Below are positions 1 through 7,332 of a stretch of DNA of 10,839 nucleotides, piece after piece. Both the position numbers and the translations under genes were made by a program. Below the pieces are notes generated by a model, which worked only from the letters and a program-made list of their open reading frames with translations, did no database searches and was not told the DNA's origin. Where the stretch lies: assembly GCA_039908535.1 (NCBI GenBank), contig JAMOAW010000084.1:1-10839 (forward strand). Reading direction: 5' to 3'. Position 1 is the first letter of the stretch, and every line of letters starts with the position of its first letter. The DNA comes from JAMOAW01 sp039908535. Lineage in GTDB: Bacteria > Pseudomonadota > Magnetococcia > Magnetococcales > JADFZT01.

Positions 1-789
1 TCGGTTACTCAATACCATAATAGGGAGGTGGATGGTCTGTTTGATGTCTTTTCAAATACCATTTTGCACGTCACCGCAGGATTTCCAACTAAAGTAGTTT
101 ATGTTGTAGACTACTCTTATTCTGGGGATGTGATTGTGGGTCGAGGGGATTTTAGCTCTTTGGAGGATCTTAAGGGTCATCGTATCAGTTTTGAAAAGGT
201 GAACTCTTTTTCGCATCTTTTTGTTTTAAAAGCCTTGGATTTTTATAAATTGGGGGAGAGTGACGTTCAATTTAAGGTTATTCCTGCCCATGAAGTTCTC
301 TCGGCTTTGGATCAAGGGTGTATAGATGCGGGTCACACCTGGGAACCCACCACCAGTCAAGCCTTAGCTCAGGGGTATAAAATTCTTACCAAGGCAGGGG
401 ATTTTCCGGGTATTATAACTGATGTTTTATTGTTTAGTGCCCAGACCATTAAAGAACGTCCACAAGAGATACAAGCAGTGGTGAATGCTCTACTGGATGC
501 CCATGCTTTTTTAATGACCCATAGAGAGGAGTCTATCGCCCTGATGGCTGAAGCCGAGGGGATTTCCAAAGCGGCGATGACCCGTGGTGTAGATGGGGTT
601 GCTATGCTAAATCTGAGAGGCAATATTGCCGCTATGTCCCAAGGCACCGCCCCAACCTCTCTTTATGTTTCTGGAGAATTTTTTTTGCAATTTCTTTTAA
701 GTCGTGGCCAATTATTGACTGTTCCTACTATGGATGATTTGATTGAACCGCAATTTATTATCTCTTTAAAGCATGAGTTAACAAAATGA
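1..789 (+). CDS. Periplasmic substrate-binding protein, NitT/TauT/NMT1 type (5' partial)
   Basis: The frame is open from base 1, so the gene begins left of the window; 262 residues plus the stop are visible, and the GTG at 28 is only an internal codon. The protein looks like the C-terminal two thirds of a type II periplasmic binding protein of the NMT1/SsuA/TauA group. Visible marks are a VDG motif just before a stretch that ends KVVYVVDYS, the LEDLKGHRI segment typical of the second strand-helix unit, a CIDAGHTWEP motif that normally lines the ligand cleft, and a final FLLSRGQL region. The signal peptide would lie upstream. The stop codon overlaps the start of the hybrid kinase (ATGA), so the two are translationally coupled. 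Ligand is unknown; in this family it may be nitrate, a sulfonate, a pyrimidine precursor or similar. No permease or ATPase gene is in the window, so a sensory rather than a transport role is plausible. Confidence 0.85.
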   Translation, partial: SVTQYHNREVDGLFDVFSNTILHVTAGFPTKVVYVVDYSYSGDVIVGRGDFSSLEDLKGHRISFEKVNSFSHLFVLKALDFYKLGESDVQFKVIPAHEVLSALDQGCIDAGHTWEPTTSQALAQGYKILTKAGDFPGIITDVLLFSAQTIKERPQEIQAVVNALLDAHAFLMTHREESIALMAEAEGISKAAMTRGVDGVAMLNLRGNIAAMSQGTAPTSLYVSGEFFLQFLLSRGQLLTVPTMDDLIEPQFIISLKHELTK

Positions 790-3700
790 AATTTTCTACT
801 AAATTGATTTTTCTTTGTGCGGGTCTGGTGACCTTGACTGGAATCAGTATTGCTACGTTTACTTATATTGTGTTGGCAAAAACATTAGAAGGGGAGATAT
901 TGCAACGTATTAAAATGCAATCATCCATTTATTTATTAGAGATCGACCGCATGTTGTTTGAAAGAGTGGGTGATTTACGTCTTTTGATTAAAGATCCGTT
1001 GTTTTGCGAATCACCTGTAAATTCGAAAAAAATTTCTCAAAATCTTGTTAAATATCGTAATCTATTTAAAATGTATTTAAGTCTGTCTTATTATTCCAAT
1101 GAGGCGGTTCGCTTGGCGGATAGTGGTGGTTTGGATATCGGTCTGAAAGAGGAGAAGGGATCGACACTTGGTCAGCAGTGGGAAACTGTTTTGAAATCTA
1201 ATTTTAATATTTTAGTAGGTCACTCTACCACATTAAATGAAAAAGTAATCTATTTTACCAATCCCGTGCGATGTTTATCAGATAAATCACCCAACGGAGT
1301 TGTTGTTGCCCATGTCGCATTGTCGCATCTTCATAATTTATTTTCGGCCAGCAAATTTAGACATGACCTCAGCCATACTGAAGTTGATTTGATGGATAGA
1401 GATGGATTATTACTTTACTCTAACCACAACCATGCTGGAATTTTAAACAGCTATTTTTCTGATTATTTTATGGATGATAATTCCATATATGAGGATATCG
1501 CAAAAAATAAAATTATTTTTCATGCCCATGAACCTGGATATTTGGATTTTAAGGGTATTGGCTGGTGGATTCAGTTTGTTATTGCTAGGGATATGGCTTT
1601 GGCTCCAGCGGCGGAACTGCGCAATCGAATTTTGTTTATTAGTGTTGTGGGTATTGGTTTGGCGATTATTTTGGCTTTCTTTTTTGCGCGTCGATTTACC
1701 CAACCCATTCAAGGGTTGGTCTTGGCTGCGCAAGAGATTGCCTCTGGGCATCTAGCGAGGCGTGCCAACGCCATACGGGTGGGTTGGGAGGCGAAAAAAG
1801 ATATTCAACAGCGGGATGAATTACAACTTCTTGTCCACTCTTTTGAACAAATGGTTGTTGATTTAGAGACCGTGACGGTCTCTAGGAGTTATGTGGACCG
1901 GATGATCGAATCCATGACCGACTTGATTGTGGTCGTTTCTACGCAAGGGCGGATAGAACGGGTTAACCATCCTGAACAATTGGGGCATGACGTGCGGTCG
2001 CTGCTGGACCGACCAATTGATTTGCTTTTTATTGAAACTGAAGATATTCCCGCCTTTGGCATGGCCCAAATAGAGACATTGATTCATGAAGGGTCGATTC
2101 GCAATTTTGAAACCACTCTTTTTGGTTTGGAGGGGAGGCGTTTACCGGTTTTGGTCTCTGGGGCGGTGATGCGCGAGGAAGAACGGATGCGTGGGATTAT
2201 TTTGGTTGTTAAAGAGATTACGGATTTTAAAATGGCCCAAGAGGCGTTACGGACGAAGGAGGCACAATTGTTGGCGGCTCAAATGGCCAATCAAGCTAAA
2301 AGCAACTTTTTGGCCACTATGAGCCATGAAATTCGCACTCCGATGAACGCGATTATTGGCTTGACCGCCTTGGCTTTGCGCTGTGAAATGACGGCTAAAA
2401 TGCTGGACTATTTAACGAAGATTGAGAGTTCTTCTCGGTCTTTACTCCGTATTATTAACGATGTTTTAGATTTTTCTAAAATTGAAGCTGGCAAAATTGT
2501 TCTGGAGTATATCCATTTTGAAATAGAACCTCTTTTTGACCGTTTGGCCGATATGTTTCGCAATACGGCGGCTCAAAAAGGGATAGAACTAGTGATGGGA
2601 ATCGCCCATGATTGTCATGATACTTTTTATGGTGATGTGTATCGACTAGAGCAGGTTTTAATCAATCTTATCAGCAATGCCATCAAGTTTACGGACAAGG
2701 GGATCATTGAAGTTCGTGTCGGGATGGTTTCACACACTCCTGAGCAGATCACCTGCCAATTTTTTGTTCGGGACACCGGCATTGGCTTGGATGTTGGGTC
2801 TATAGAGAGATTGTTTGATCCGTTTGAACAAGCCGACAGCTCCACCACCCGTCAATTTGGCGGAACTGGCCTGGGTTTGACCATTTGTAAGCGTTTGATT
2901 GAGTTAATGGGGGGGCAGATTTGGCTGGAAAGCGTGTTGGGACAGGGGTCGGTTTTTCGTTTTACGGTGTTATTTAAACCATCCTTTCAGAAGAAGGAGT
3001 CCTCTGTCCTCCTTCCAGATGCTCTGCATGGGGTTAAAATTTTGGTCGTGGATGATAACAAGTCGGTTTTGCAGGTGTGTCATGGCATGTTAAAGGGTCT
3101 TGGTCTGGTGCCAATTTTGATGGATTCTGGTCTTGCGGCTTTGCAAGCGGTGCGCAAGGCCACTTTAGAGGGGACTCCTTTTCGTTTGTTATTATTGGAC
3201 GATCGTATGCGAGGGATGGATGGTGTAGAAGTGGCCAAGCAGATTTCTGATATTTTTTCTATAGAATTTCAACATATTCAAAAACCAAAAATTCTTTTAA
3301 TGAGTGCTTTTGGCGCGGAGGATCGATTGGATTTAGCTATGCGCTATCCTGCCTTGGATGGTTTTCTAAGCAAACCTTTTAATCGTTTACAGTTGGTTCA
3401 AGCGATTTCAGATTTGTTTGCAGGTGGGGAGGGGGGCTCTTTCTCCCGTCGAGAAGGAGAGTTGAATTATGCGCATCTCATAGACCATTTGGGAGGGGGA
3501 TCGGTGTTATTGGTGGAAGATACTCCTATCAATCAGCAGGTGGTCAAGGAGCTTTTAGAGGGGGTTGGCATGGGGGTGGATATTGCCAATAATGGTGTCG
3601 AGGCAATTCAAATGGTTTCGGTTAAGGGGTATGATGTGGTACTCATGGATATTCAAATGCCTGTCATGGATGGTTATGACGCGACGCTCAGGATTCGCAA

Positions 3701-4535
3701 AGAGTTTGATGCGGTGCATCTGCCCATTATTGCCATGACGGCTCACGCCATGGCAGAGGTACGGTTGCGCTGTATGTCGGTTGGTATGAACGATCACATT
3801 GGAAAACCGATTGATATAAAATTACTTTTTAAAGTATTAATGACCCATATTAAGCGGCAGGATAGACCCAAGGTTGACAAGGAGAGTTTGTTAAAAAAAC
3901 TCTTACCTGTCTCCCCCAAACTGACCAGCATGGTTGGGATAGAGATGGAAACGGCCTTGCGGCGGGTGATGGGCAATCAAGAGCTTCTTTGGCGATTATT
4001 CGCTGATTTTAAGCGGGATTATGCCGACATAGTTGAAAAAATGAGGTTGGCTTTTCAGCAAGGAGAGGTTGAAAAGGCTCGGAAGATGGCTCATCAACTT
4101 AAGGGGGTGGCGGGAGCCATTGGGGCGACTCAAGTTTACGAGGTGGCCCGTGCCTTGGATATTGCGATCAAGGAGGGGTCCACAACCGACTGGTCTCTGT
4201 TTATGACCAAATTGGAAGGGGAGTTGCGACAAGTTTTGGCATCCATAGAGGTGAGTGAACCCAGGGTTGATCTGCAAACTGCTTCTACTCTTTCTCGACC
4301 TCCTGATGTGACCCTTTTACGTCCATTTATGGTAAAGCTGGCCAAACATTTGGAATATTATGAAAATGATGCCTTACATGCTTTTCCTTTGGTGAAATCG
4401 GCACTCTTGGCTTATGGATTGGAAATAGAGGTGGATCAACTGGAAAAGAAGATAAATCAATATGATTTTACGGCAGCACGCGTACTTTTGGTTCGTATTG
4501 CGCAGCAACTCCATACATCTTTAGAGGAAACGTAA
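786..4535 (+). CDS. Membrane-bound hybrid histidine kinase (sensor-HAMP-PAS-HisKA-HATPase-REC-REC-HPt)
   Basis: A 1249-residue tripartite sensor kinase. Order of parts: membrane helix at about 7-31; extracytoplasmic sensor region about 32-280 that ends in a Cache-like tail; second membrane helix about 282-301; HAMP about 302-350; PAS about 366-490; HisKA with phospho-acceptor His514 in SHEIRTP; HATPase with N-box Asn631, DTGIG from Asp663 and GGTGLGL at 692-698; REC1 with acidic pair Asp756/757, phospho-Asp805 and Lys863; REC2 with Glu911/Asp912, phospho-Asp955 and Lys1007; HPt with His1103 in AHQLKG. A helical tail of about 70 residues follows, as in many kinases of this build. REC1 reads DDRMRGMDG, lacking the usual proline after the methionine; REC2 has the full DIQMPVMDG. 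The chain allows a His-Asp-His-Asp relay ending on the separate regulator downstream. The start is set by the 4-base overlap with the binding protein; no strong ribosome site is seen, so coupling is likely. The stop codon lies inside an inverted-repeat arm. Confidence 0.93.
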   Translation: MKFSTKLIFLCAGLVTLTGISIATFTYIVLAKTLEGEILQRIKMQSSIYLLEIDRMLFERVGDLRLLIKDPLFCESPVNSKKISQNLVKYRNLFKMYLSLSYYSNEAVRLADSGGLDIGLKEEKGSTLGQQWETVLKSNFNILVGHSTTLNEKVIYFTNPVRCLSDKSPNGVVVAHVALSHLHNLFSASKFRHDLSHTEVDLMDRDGLLLYSNHNHAGILNSYFSDYFMDDNSIYEDIAKNKIIFHAHEPGYLDFKGIGWWIQFVIARDMALAPAAELRNRILFISVVGIGLAIILAFFFARRFTQPIQGLVLAAQEIASGHLARRANAIRVGWEAKKDIQQRDELQLLVHSFEQMVVDLETVTVSRSYVDRMIESMTDLIVVVSTQGRIERVNHPEQLGHDVRSLLDRPIDLLFIETEDIPAFGMAQIETLIHEGSIRNFETTLFGLEGRRLPVLVSGAVMREEERMRGIILVVKEITDFKMAQEALRTKEAQLLAAQMANQAKSNFLATMSHEIRTPMNAIIGLTALALRCEMTAKMLDYLTKIESSSRSLLRIINDVLDFSKIEAGKIVLEYIHFEIEPLFDRLADMFRNTAAQKGIELVMGIAHDCHDTFYGDVYRLEQVLINLISNAIKFTDKGIIEVRVGMVSHTPEQITCQFFVRDTGIGLDVGSIERLFDPFEQADSSTTRQFGGTGLGLTICKRLIELMGGQIWLESVLGQGSVFRFTVLFKPSFQKKESSVLLPDALHGVKILVVDDNKSVLQVCHGMLKGLGLVPILMDSGLAALQAVRKATLEGTPFRLLLLDDRMRGMDGVEVAKQISDIFSIEFQHIQKPKILLMSAFGAEDRLDLAMRYPALDGFLSKPFNRLQLVQAISDLFAGGEGGSFSRREGELNYAHLIDHLGGGSVLLVEDTPINQQVVKELLEGVGMGVDIANNGVEAIQMVSVKGYDVVLMDIQMPVMDGYDATLRIRKEFDAVHLPIIAMTAHAMAEVRLRCMSVGMNDHIGKPIDIKLLFKVLMTHIKRQDRPKVDKESLLKKLLPVSPKLTSMVGIEMETALRRVMGNQELLWRLFADFKRDYADIVEKMRLAFQQGEVEKARKMAHQLKGVAGAIGATQVYEVARALDIAIKEGSTTDWSLFMTKLEGELRQVLASIEVSEPRVDLQTASTLSRPPDVTLLRPFMVKLAKHLEYYENDALHAFPLVKSALLAYGLEIEVDQLEKKINQYDFTAARVLLVRIAQQLHTSLEET

Positions 4536-4566
4536 CCGTTCACCGAAGTAAAATTAATAAAAAAAA

Positions 4567-4594
4567 GGGGTCTGGGGGATTGCCCCCAGGGTTT
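4567..4594 (+). repeat. G/C-run hairpin, copy 1 of the dispersed family
   Basis: CTGGGGG (4572-4578) pairs perfectly with CCCCCAG (4583-4589) over the loop ATTG. The flanks GGGGT and GGTTT match the copy at 8079-8108: the 15-mer GGGGTCTGGGGGATT and the 12-mer CCCCCAGGGTTT are identical in both. A run of eight A precedes it and T-rich sequence follows, so it could act as a transcription terminator after the kinase gene. Confidence 0.7.
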
Positions 4595-4601
4595 TGATTT
4601 T

Positions 4602-4649
4602 GACTTTGTTTTTGACTTTGTTTTTGACTTTGCTTTTGACTTTGTTTTT
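4602..4649 (+). repeat. Tandem 12-bp repeat, four units (GACTTTGTTTTT)
   Basis: Four head-to-tail units at 4602, 4614, 4626 and 4638 read GACTTTGTTTTT, the third with one T-to-C change. A degenerate unit lies on each side (4590-4601 and 4650-4661). Because 12 is a multiple of three, the reverse strand stays open and reads as a Lys-Ser/Lys-Thr repeat, but nothing supports translation of it. Confidence 0.9.
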
Positions 4650-4684
4650 GAATTCGGTTTTGCTTTCTTCAAATAGCAGGGGGG

Positions 4685-4735
4685 TTGGGGGATGCAATCC
4701 CCCAAGGTTTTGTTTTTGATTTTTTTTATCTGAAC
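4685..4735 (+). terminator. Stem-loop with T-rich tail upstream of the response regulator
   Basis: TTGGGGGAT (4685-4693) pairs perfectly with ATCCCCCAA (4697-4705) over the loop GCA. It is followed by GGTTTTGTTTTTGA and a run of eight T. It is a variant of the same hairpin family as 4567-4594. The tail starts a couple of bases after the stem and is broken by G, so a terminator function is plausible but not certain. Confidence 0.5.
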
Positions 4736-4752
4736 GGTTACGAGGAAGCGAC

Positions 4753-5208
4753 ATGATCCCGATGGATGAGAAACCGATTGTTTTACTTGTTGATGATGTT
4801 TCGGCCATTTTATTATTATTGAGTAAAATTTTGGAATCGGAGTATAAAATTGTTTTAGCTCCCAACGGAGAGATTGCCTTAAAATTGGTTGAGATTCACA
4901 AGCCAAATTTAATTTTATTGGATATTGAAATGCCCGACATGGATGGTTTTGAAATTTGCACATGTTTAAAAGAGAATCCAGAGAGGCGAGGGATTCCAAT
5001 TATTTTTTTATCTGGTCGGGAGAGCGGTCAGGATGAGGCCAAGGCATTTGCTCTTGGCGCAGTGGATTTTATCAGAAAGCCGTTTCATCCAGCGGTGATA
5101 CGGGCTAGAGTTAAATATCATTTGGAGCAAAGATATTTTATGGATATGTTGGTGTCCAAAAATGAAAATTTTATGAAAAATAATGCATTATTTTTAGATA
5201 CAACATAA
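4753..5208 (+). CDS. Single-domain response regulator (CheY-like receiver)
   Basis: A 151-residue receiver domain without a visible output domain. The acidic pocket Asp14/Asp15, phospho-acceptor Asp57 in LLDIEMPDMDG, Ser87 at the switch position (FLSGRES) and Lys109 in RKPF are all present, so it should be phosphorylated. The ribosome site AGGAAG lies 4 bases before the ATG; an ATG three codons later is a less favoured start. The last 35 or so residues (from HPAVIRARV to KNENFMKNN) resemble the helical linker that leads into GGDEF or HD-GYP domains in longer regulators, but the frame stops there. As the next gene after the HPt-bearing hybrid kinase it is the likely final phosphate acceptor. 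It would act through protein contact, not DNA binding. Whether it also controls the magnetosome genes downstream cannot be told. Confidence 0.9.
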   Translation: MIPMDEKPIVLLVDDVSAILLLLSKILESEYKIVLAPNGEIALKLVEIHKPNLILLDIEMPDMDGFEICTCLKENPERRGIPIIFLSGRESGQDEAKAFALGAVDFIRKPFHPAVIRARVKYHLEQRYFMDMLVSKNENFMKNNALFLDTT

Positions 5209-5213
5209 TAATT

Positions 5214-5230
5214 TTGGCATTATTTATGCT
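5214..5230 (+). promoter_or_regulatory. Possible sigma-54 type promoter element upstream of mamE
   Basis: TTGGCATTATTTATGCT has the GG-N10-GC spacing of a -24/-12 element (GG 5216-5217, GC 5228-5229) and matches TTGGCA well, with weaker agreement at the -12 side. It starts 6 bases after the response regulator stop and lies about 175 bases before mamE. A TATACT hexamer at 5352-5357 could be a sigma-70 -10 box, but I see no matching -35. Such matches arise by chance in AT-rich DNA. Confidence 0.2.
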
Positions 5231-5233
5231 TGT

Positions 5234-5251
5234 TAGTTTTTTTAAAAACTA
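5234..5251. repeat. AT-rich palindrome in the regulator-mamE gap
   Basis: TAGTTTTT (5234-5241) and AAAAACTA (5244-5251) form an 8-bp inverted repeat with a 2-base centre. It could be a weak terminator for the regulator gene or a protein-binding site ahead of mamE. The rest of the gap 5209-5404 shows nothing else clear. Confidence 0.4.
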
Positions 5252-5404
5252 TGTCCGGGGGTGGAAAAGATTTTTTTATATTCAAATGTCAGAATAACGC
5301 ATAAAATGTATAGATTTATTGTTTAAAAGGGTTTATTCTTGTATGTCCTAATATACTGCCACCGTTATCGCACTCAAGCTTAATTCGAAATCTAAGAAAT
5401 CGCC

Positions 5405-7300
5405 ATGCCTGTTGAGATGCCCCGTGTAAACATTCCTTCCAACTCGAAGAGACACCTGCATATTTTAGCGATTGGTGTGCTTTTGTTTTTACTGGTGAGC
5501 TATTGGTATGTTTTTACCTTTAGCACGCAAGGTTCATTACCGGTCAATAATCCCTTGTTGCAACCCAACGGGATGGCGTTGGATGGTTTTGTTGCCCAAC
5601 CCACGGCCCAGACGGTTGCCGCCGTGCTCCCCACAGCAGATGTGGATTTGAGTCGTTTTTCAGTTGTCGCAGAGTATGTTTTACCGAGTGTTGTGAGTGT
5701 GTCTGCCTCGACGCAACGCCCCAATCCCTCAGCTTCTGTGACGCCATCGCTCCAACAAGATCCAGCGACGCTCCCTCCCTCCCCTCCCCCTCCCTCCCCG
5801 CCAACCCCAAACATCGCCTACTCGGACCCCTTTTCGGGTGTCATCGTGGAAAGCATTGGTTCGGGAATTATTCTCACCATGGAGGGGGATATTTTGACCA
5901 ATTATCATGTTATTGAGAATGCGCGCCAAATTCAGGTAACGGTTTTTAATAACAAAGGGAACAAACATCACGATGCCGTGGTGGTGCAGAGTAACCCCGC
6001 TTTGGATTTGGCGTTACTTAAAATTGAGCCGCAAATTCCGCTTATTCCTGCTCCTTTAGGCAACAGCGATGCCTTGCGGGTGGGAGATCCTGTGATCACC
6101 ATTGGCAGTCCATTTGGTTTAGATCAAACCGTCAGTCAAGGGATTATCTCTGGAAAACGTCATACCATTGACATTGGTGGCACCATTCATAAAGGACTCA
6201 TTCAAACCGATGCAGCCATCAACCGGGGCAATTCTGGTGGTCCTTTGGTGGATACCAATGGTCAGGTGGTTGGCATTAACACGGCCATTTACTCCTCCAC
6301 GAACGCCTTTTCTGGGGTTGGTTTCGCGGTTCCGATCAACTCTGCTATGGAATTTTTAGAAGAATTTGTTCAATTACCCACTGTTCCAGCCCCCAATTTA
6401 ACGCCCCCAGGTGGGGCACATATTGCAGCGCGTCCACCGCCTCCGATTCAGGCCAATGCCAAGCCGCCCCACGGCGACCGTGGTCCATGTGAGTCGTGCC
6501 ATCAAATTATAGCCGCGCAACAGCCGGTAGGATTTTGGCCTGGGGGAGGTGCTTCTCCTGGTGGTACGCTGGTGCCACCGTATGGTATTGGGCCTGGAGG
6601 TGGGCGGGCATTGAATGTGGCCTGGCAAAATTCTCAGGAGGCGTTTGGGGTTCAAGTGGTGCCCATGGATCAAAATATACTGGCAACGAGCAAATCCCCT
6701 TATCCCGATGCTTTGTTAGTACAAAGTGTTATTTCTGGTTCTCGAGCGGATGGGGCGGGAGTGGCGATTGGGGATGTGATTTTTAAACTGAATGGCCGTC
6801 CAGTGACGACACCAGAGCAATTTTATCAAACCTTGGCCGAGATAAATCCCAAAAGTGACATGCGTCTTTCTATTGTGCGCAATCAACAACGCCAGGATAT
6901 TTATGTAACGGCGCCCGCCATGCCCCCTCAGGCGCAACCGGTGGCTTTGGTACAACAACCGGTGGCTCCATTGGCCATGGGCGGAGTTGCGTCCCAACAG
7001 CCGATCCGTTTTGATTTTATGGGGATGGAGTTAACCTCTGTGGATGCCCAGTTCATACAAAGCAATCCCCAGTTGGCAGGCAAACAGGGTGTTTATGTCC
7101 TTGAGGTGGACGCGGGATCTGCGGCAGATAAATCGGGCATTCGTCCCAAAGATTTTATTGTGGCAGTCAATGGTCAACCTATTGGTTCGGCAGTGGATTT
7201 AAACCAAATTTTACAAAGCGCAGGCCCCGCTGGGCTTCAAGGTAGCCTGCTTTTGCAAATAGAACGTGCCAATCGGCGTATGTTTGCAACGCTTCAATAA
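5405..7300 (+). CDS. mamE: Magnetosome serine protease MamE (HtrA/DegP type with magnetochrome and two PDZ domains)
   Basis: A 631-residue membrane-anchored trypsin-like protease. The N-terminal helix at about 18-38 anchors it. The protease domain has the full triad His168 (LTNYHVIENA), Asp201 (ALDLALLKI) and Ser277 (RGNSGGPLV). A Pro-rich stretch (about 120-136) sits between the first strand and the GSGIIL strand, in the position of the HtrA LA loop. Next comes a magnetochrome motif, PPHGDRG followed by CESCH at 362-366, expected to bind a c-type haem; only one CxxCH is present, whereas Magnetospirillum MamE has two. A Gly/Pro-rich linker leads to PDZ1 (about 415-500) and PDZ2 (about 536-628). 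This mix of protease, magnetochrome and PDZ domains is diagnostic for MamE; MamO lacks PDZ domains. In the family it cleaves magnetosome proteins and is needed for their placement and for crystal growth. The start at 5405 has only a weak ribosome site; an ATG at 5417 is possible. First visible gene of the cluster. Confidence 0.93.
   Translation: MPVEMPRVNIPSNSKRHLHILAIGVLLFLLVSYWYVFTFSTQGSLPVNNPLLQPNGMALDGFVAQPTAQTVAAVLPTADVDLSRFSVVAEYVLPSVVSVSASTQRPNPSASVTPSLQQDPATLPPSPPPPSPPTPNIAYSDPFSGVIVESIGSGIILTMEGDILTNYHVIENARQIQVTVFNNKGNKHHDAVVVQSNPALDLALLKIEPQIPLIPAPLGNSDALRVGDPVITIGSPFGLDQTVSQGIISGKRHTIDIGGTIHKGLIQTDAAINRGNSGGPLVDTNGQVVGINTAIYSSTNAFSGVGFAVPINSAMEFLEEFVQLPTVPAPNLTPPGGAHIAARPPPPIQANAKPPHGDRGPCESCHQIIAAQQPVGFWPGGGASPGGTLVPPYGIGPGGGRALNVAWQNSQEAFGVQVVPMDQNILATSKSPYPDALLVQSVISGSRADGAGVAIGDVIFKLNGRPVTTPEQFYQTLAEINPKSDMRLSIVRNQQRQDIYVTAPAMPPQAQPVALVQQPVAPLAMGGVASQQPIRFDFMGMELTSVDAQFIQSNPQLAGKQGVYVLEVDAGSAADKSGIRPKDFIVAVNGQPIGSAVDLNQILQSAGPAGLQGSLLLQIERANRRMFATLQ
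5773..5799 (-). other. G-quadruplex motif on the template strand inside mamE
   Basis: Six C runs of 3-5 bases (5773-5775, 5777-5779, 5781-5784, 5786-5790, 5792-5794, 5796-5799) are separated by single T bases. The minus strand therefore carries six G runs with one-base loops, well above the four runs needed for a quadruplex. It encodes the Pro/Ser-rich loop of MamE. Confidence 0.75.
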
Positions 7301-7332
7301 CCAACAAAATCAAGGTAGGGAATTTTTAAAAA

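Larger units (their letters stand above)
4531..4742. repeat. 212-bp intergenic element bounded by perfect 12-bp inverted repeats
   Basis: CGTAACCGTTCA at 4531-4542 is the exact reverse complement of TGAACGGTTACG at 4731-4742. The left arm contains the kinase stop codon (TAA 4533-4535) and the right arm ends where the ribosome site of the response regulator begins (AGGAAG 4743-4748). Inside are two G/C-run hairpins and a 12-bp tandem repeat. This looks like a small non-autonomous mobile element, but no clean target duplication is seen: AGGAA lies at 4743-4747 and also at 4525-4529, one base away from the left arm. Alternatives are a long-range stem or chance. Confidence 0.55.

Noticed and set aside
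28..30. GTG as start of the binding protein gene
   Set aside because: The frame is open to base 1 and the residues before it (ending in the VDG motif) fit the family, so the true start lies outside the window.
369..647. Minus-strand frames inside the binding protein, kinase, mamE, mamA and the last gene
   Set aside because: They are antisense shadows of well-supported genes with no ribosome sites or recognisable motifs.
4602..4649. CRISPR-like array
   Set aside because: The repeats are directly adjacent with no spacers and are only 12 bases long.
4457..4999. Minus-strand open frame with Lys-Ser/Lys-Thr repeats
   Set aside because: It spans the kinase end, the tandem repeat and the regulator start in antisense; openness is explained by the 12-bp repeat.
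5405..7300. Ordinary DegP/HtrA or MamO instead of MamE
   Set aside because: The CESCH magnetochrome motif is not found in DegP, and two PDZ domains plus an intact triad do not fit MamO.
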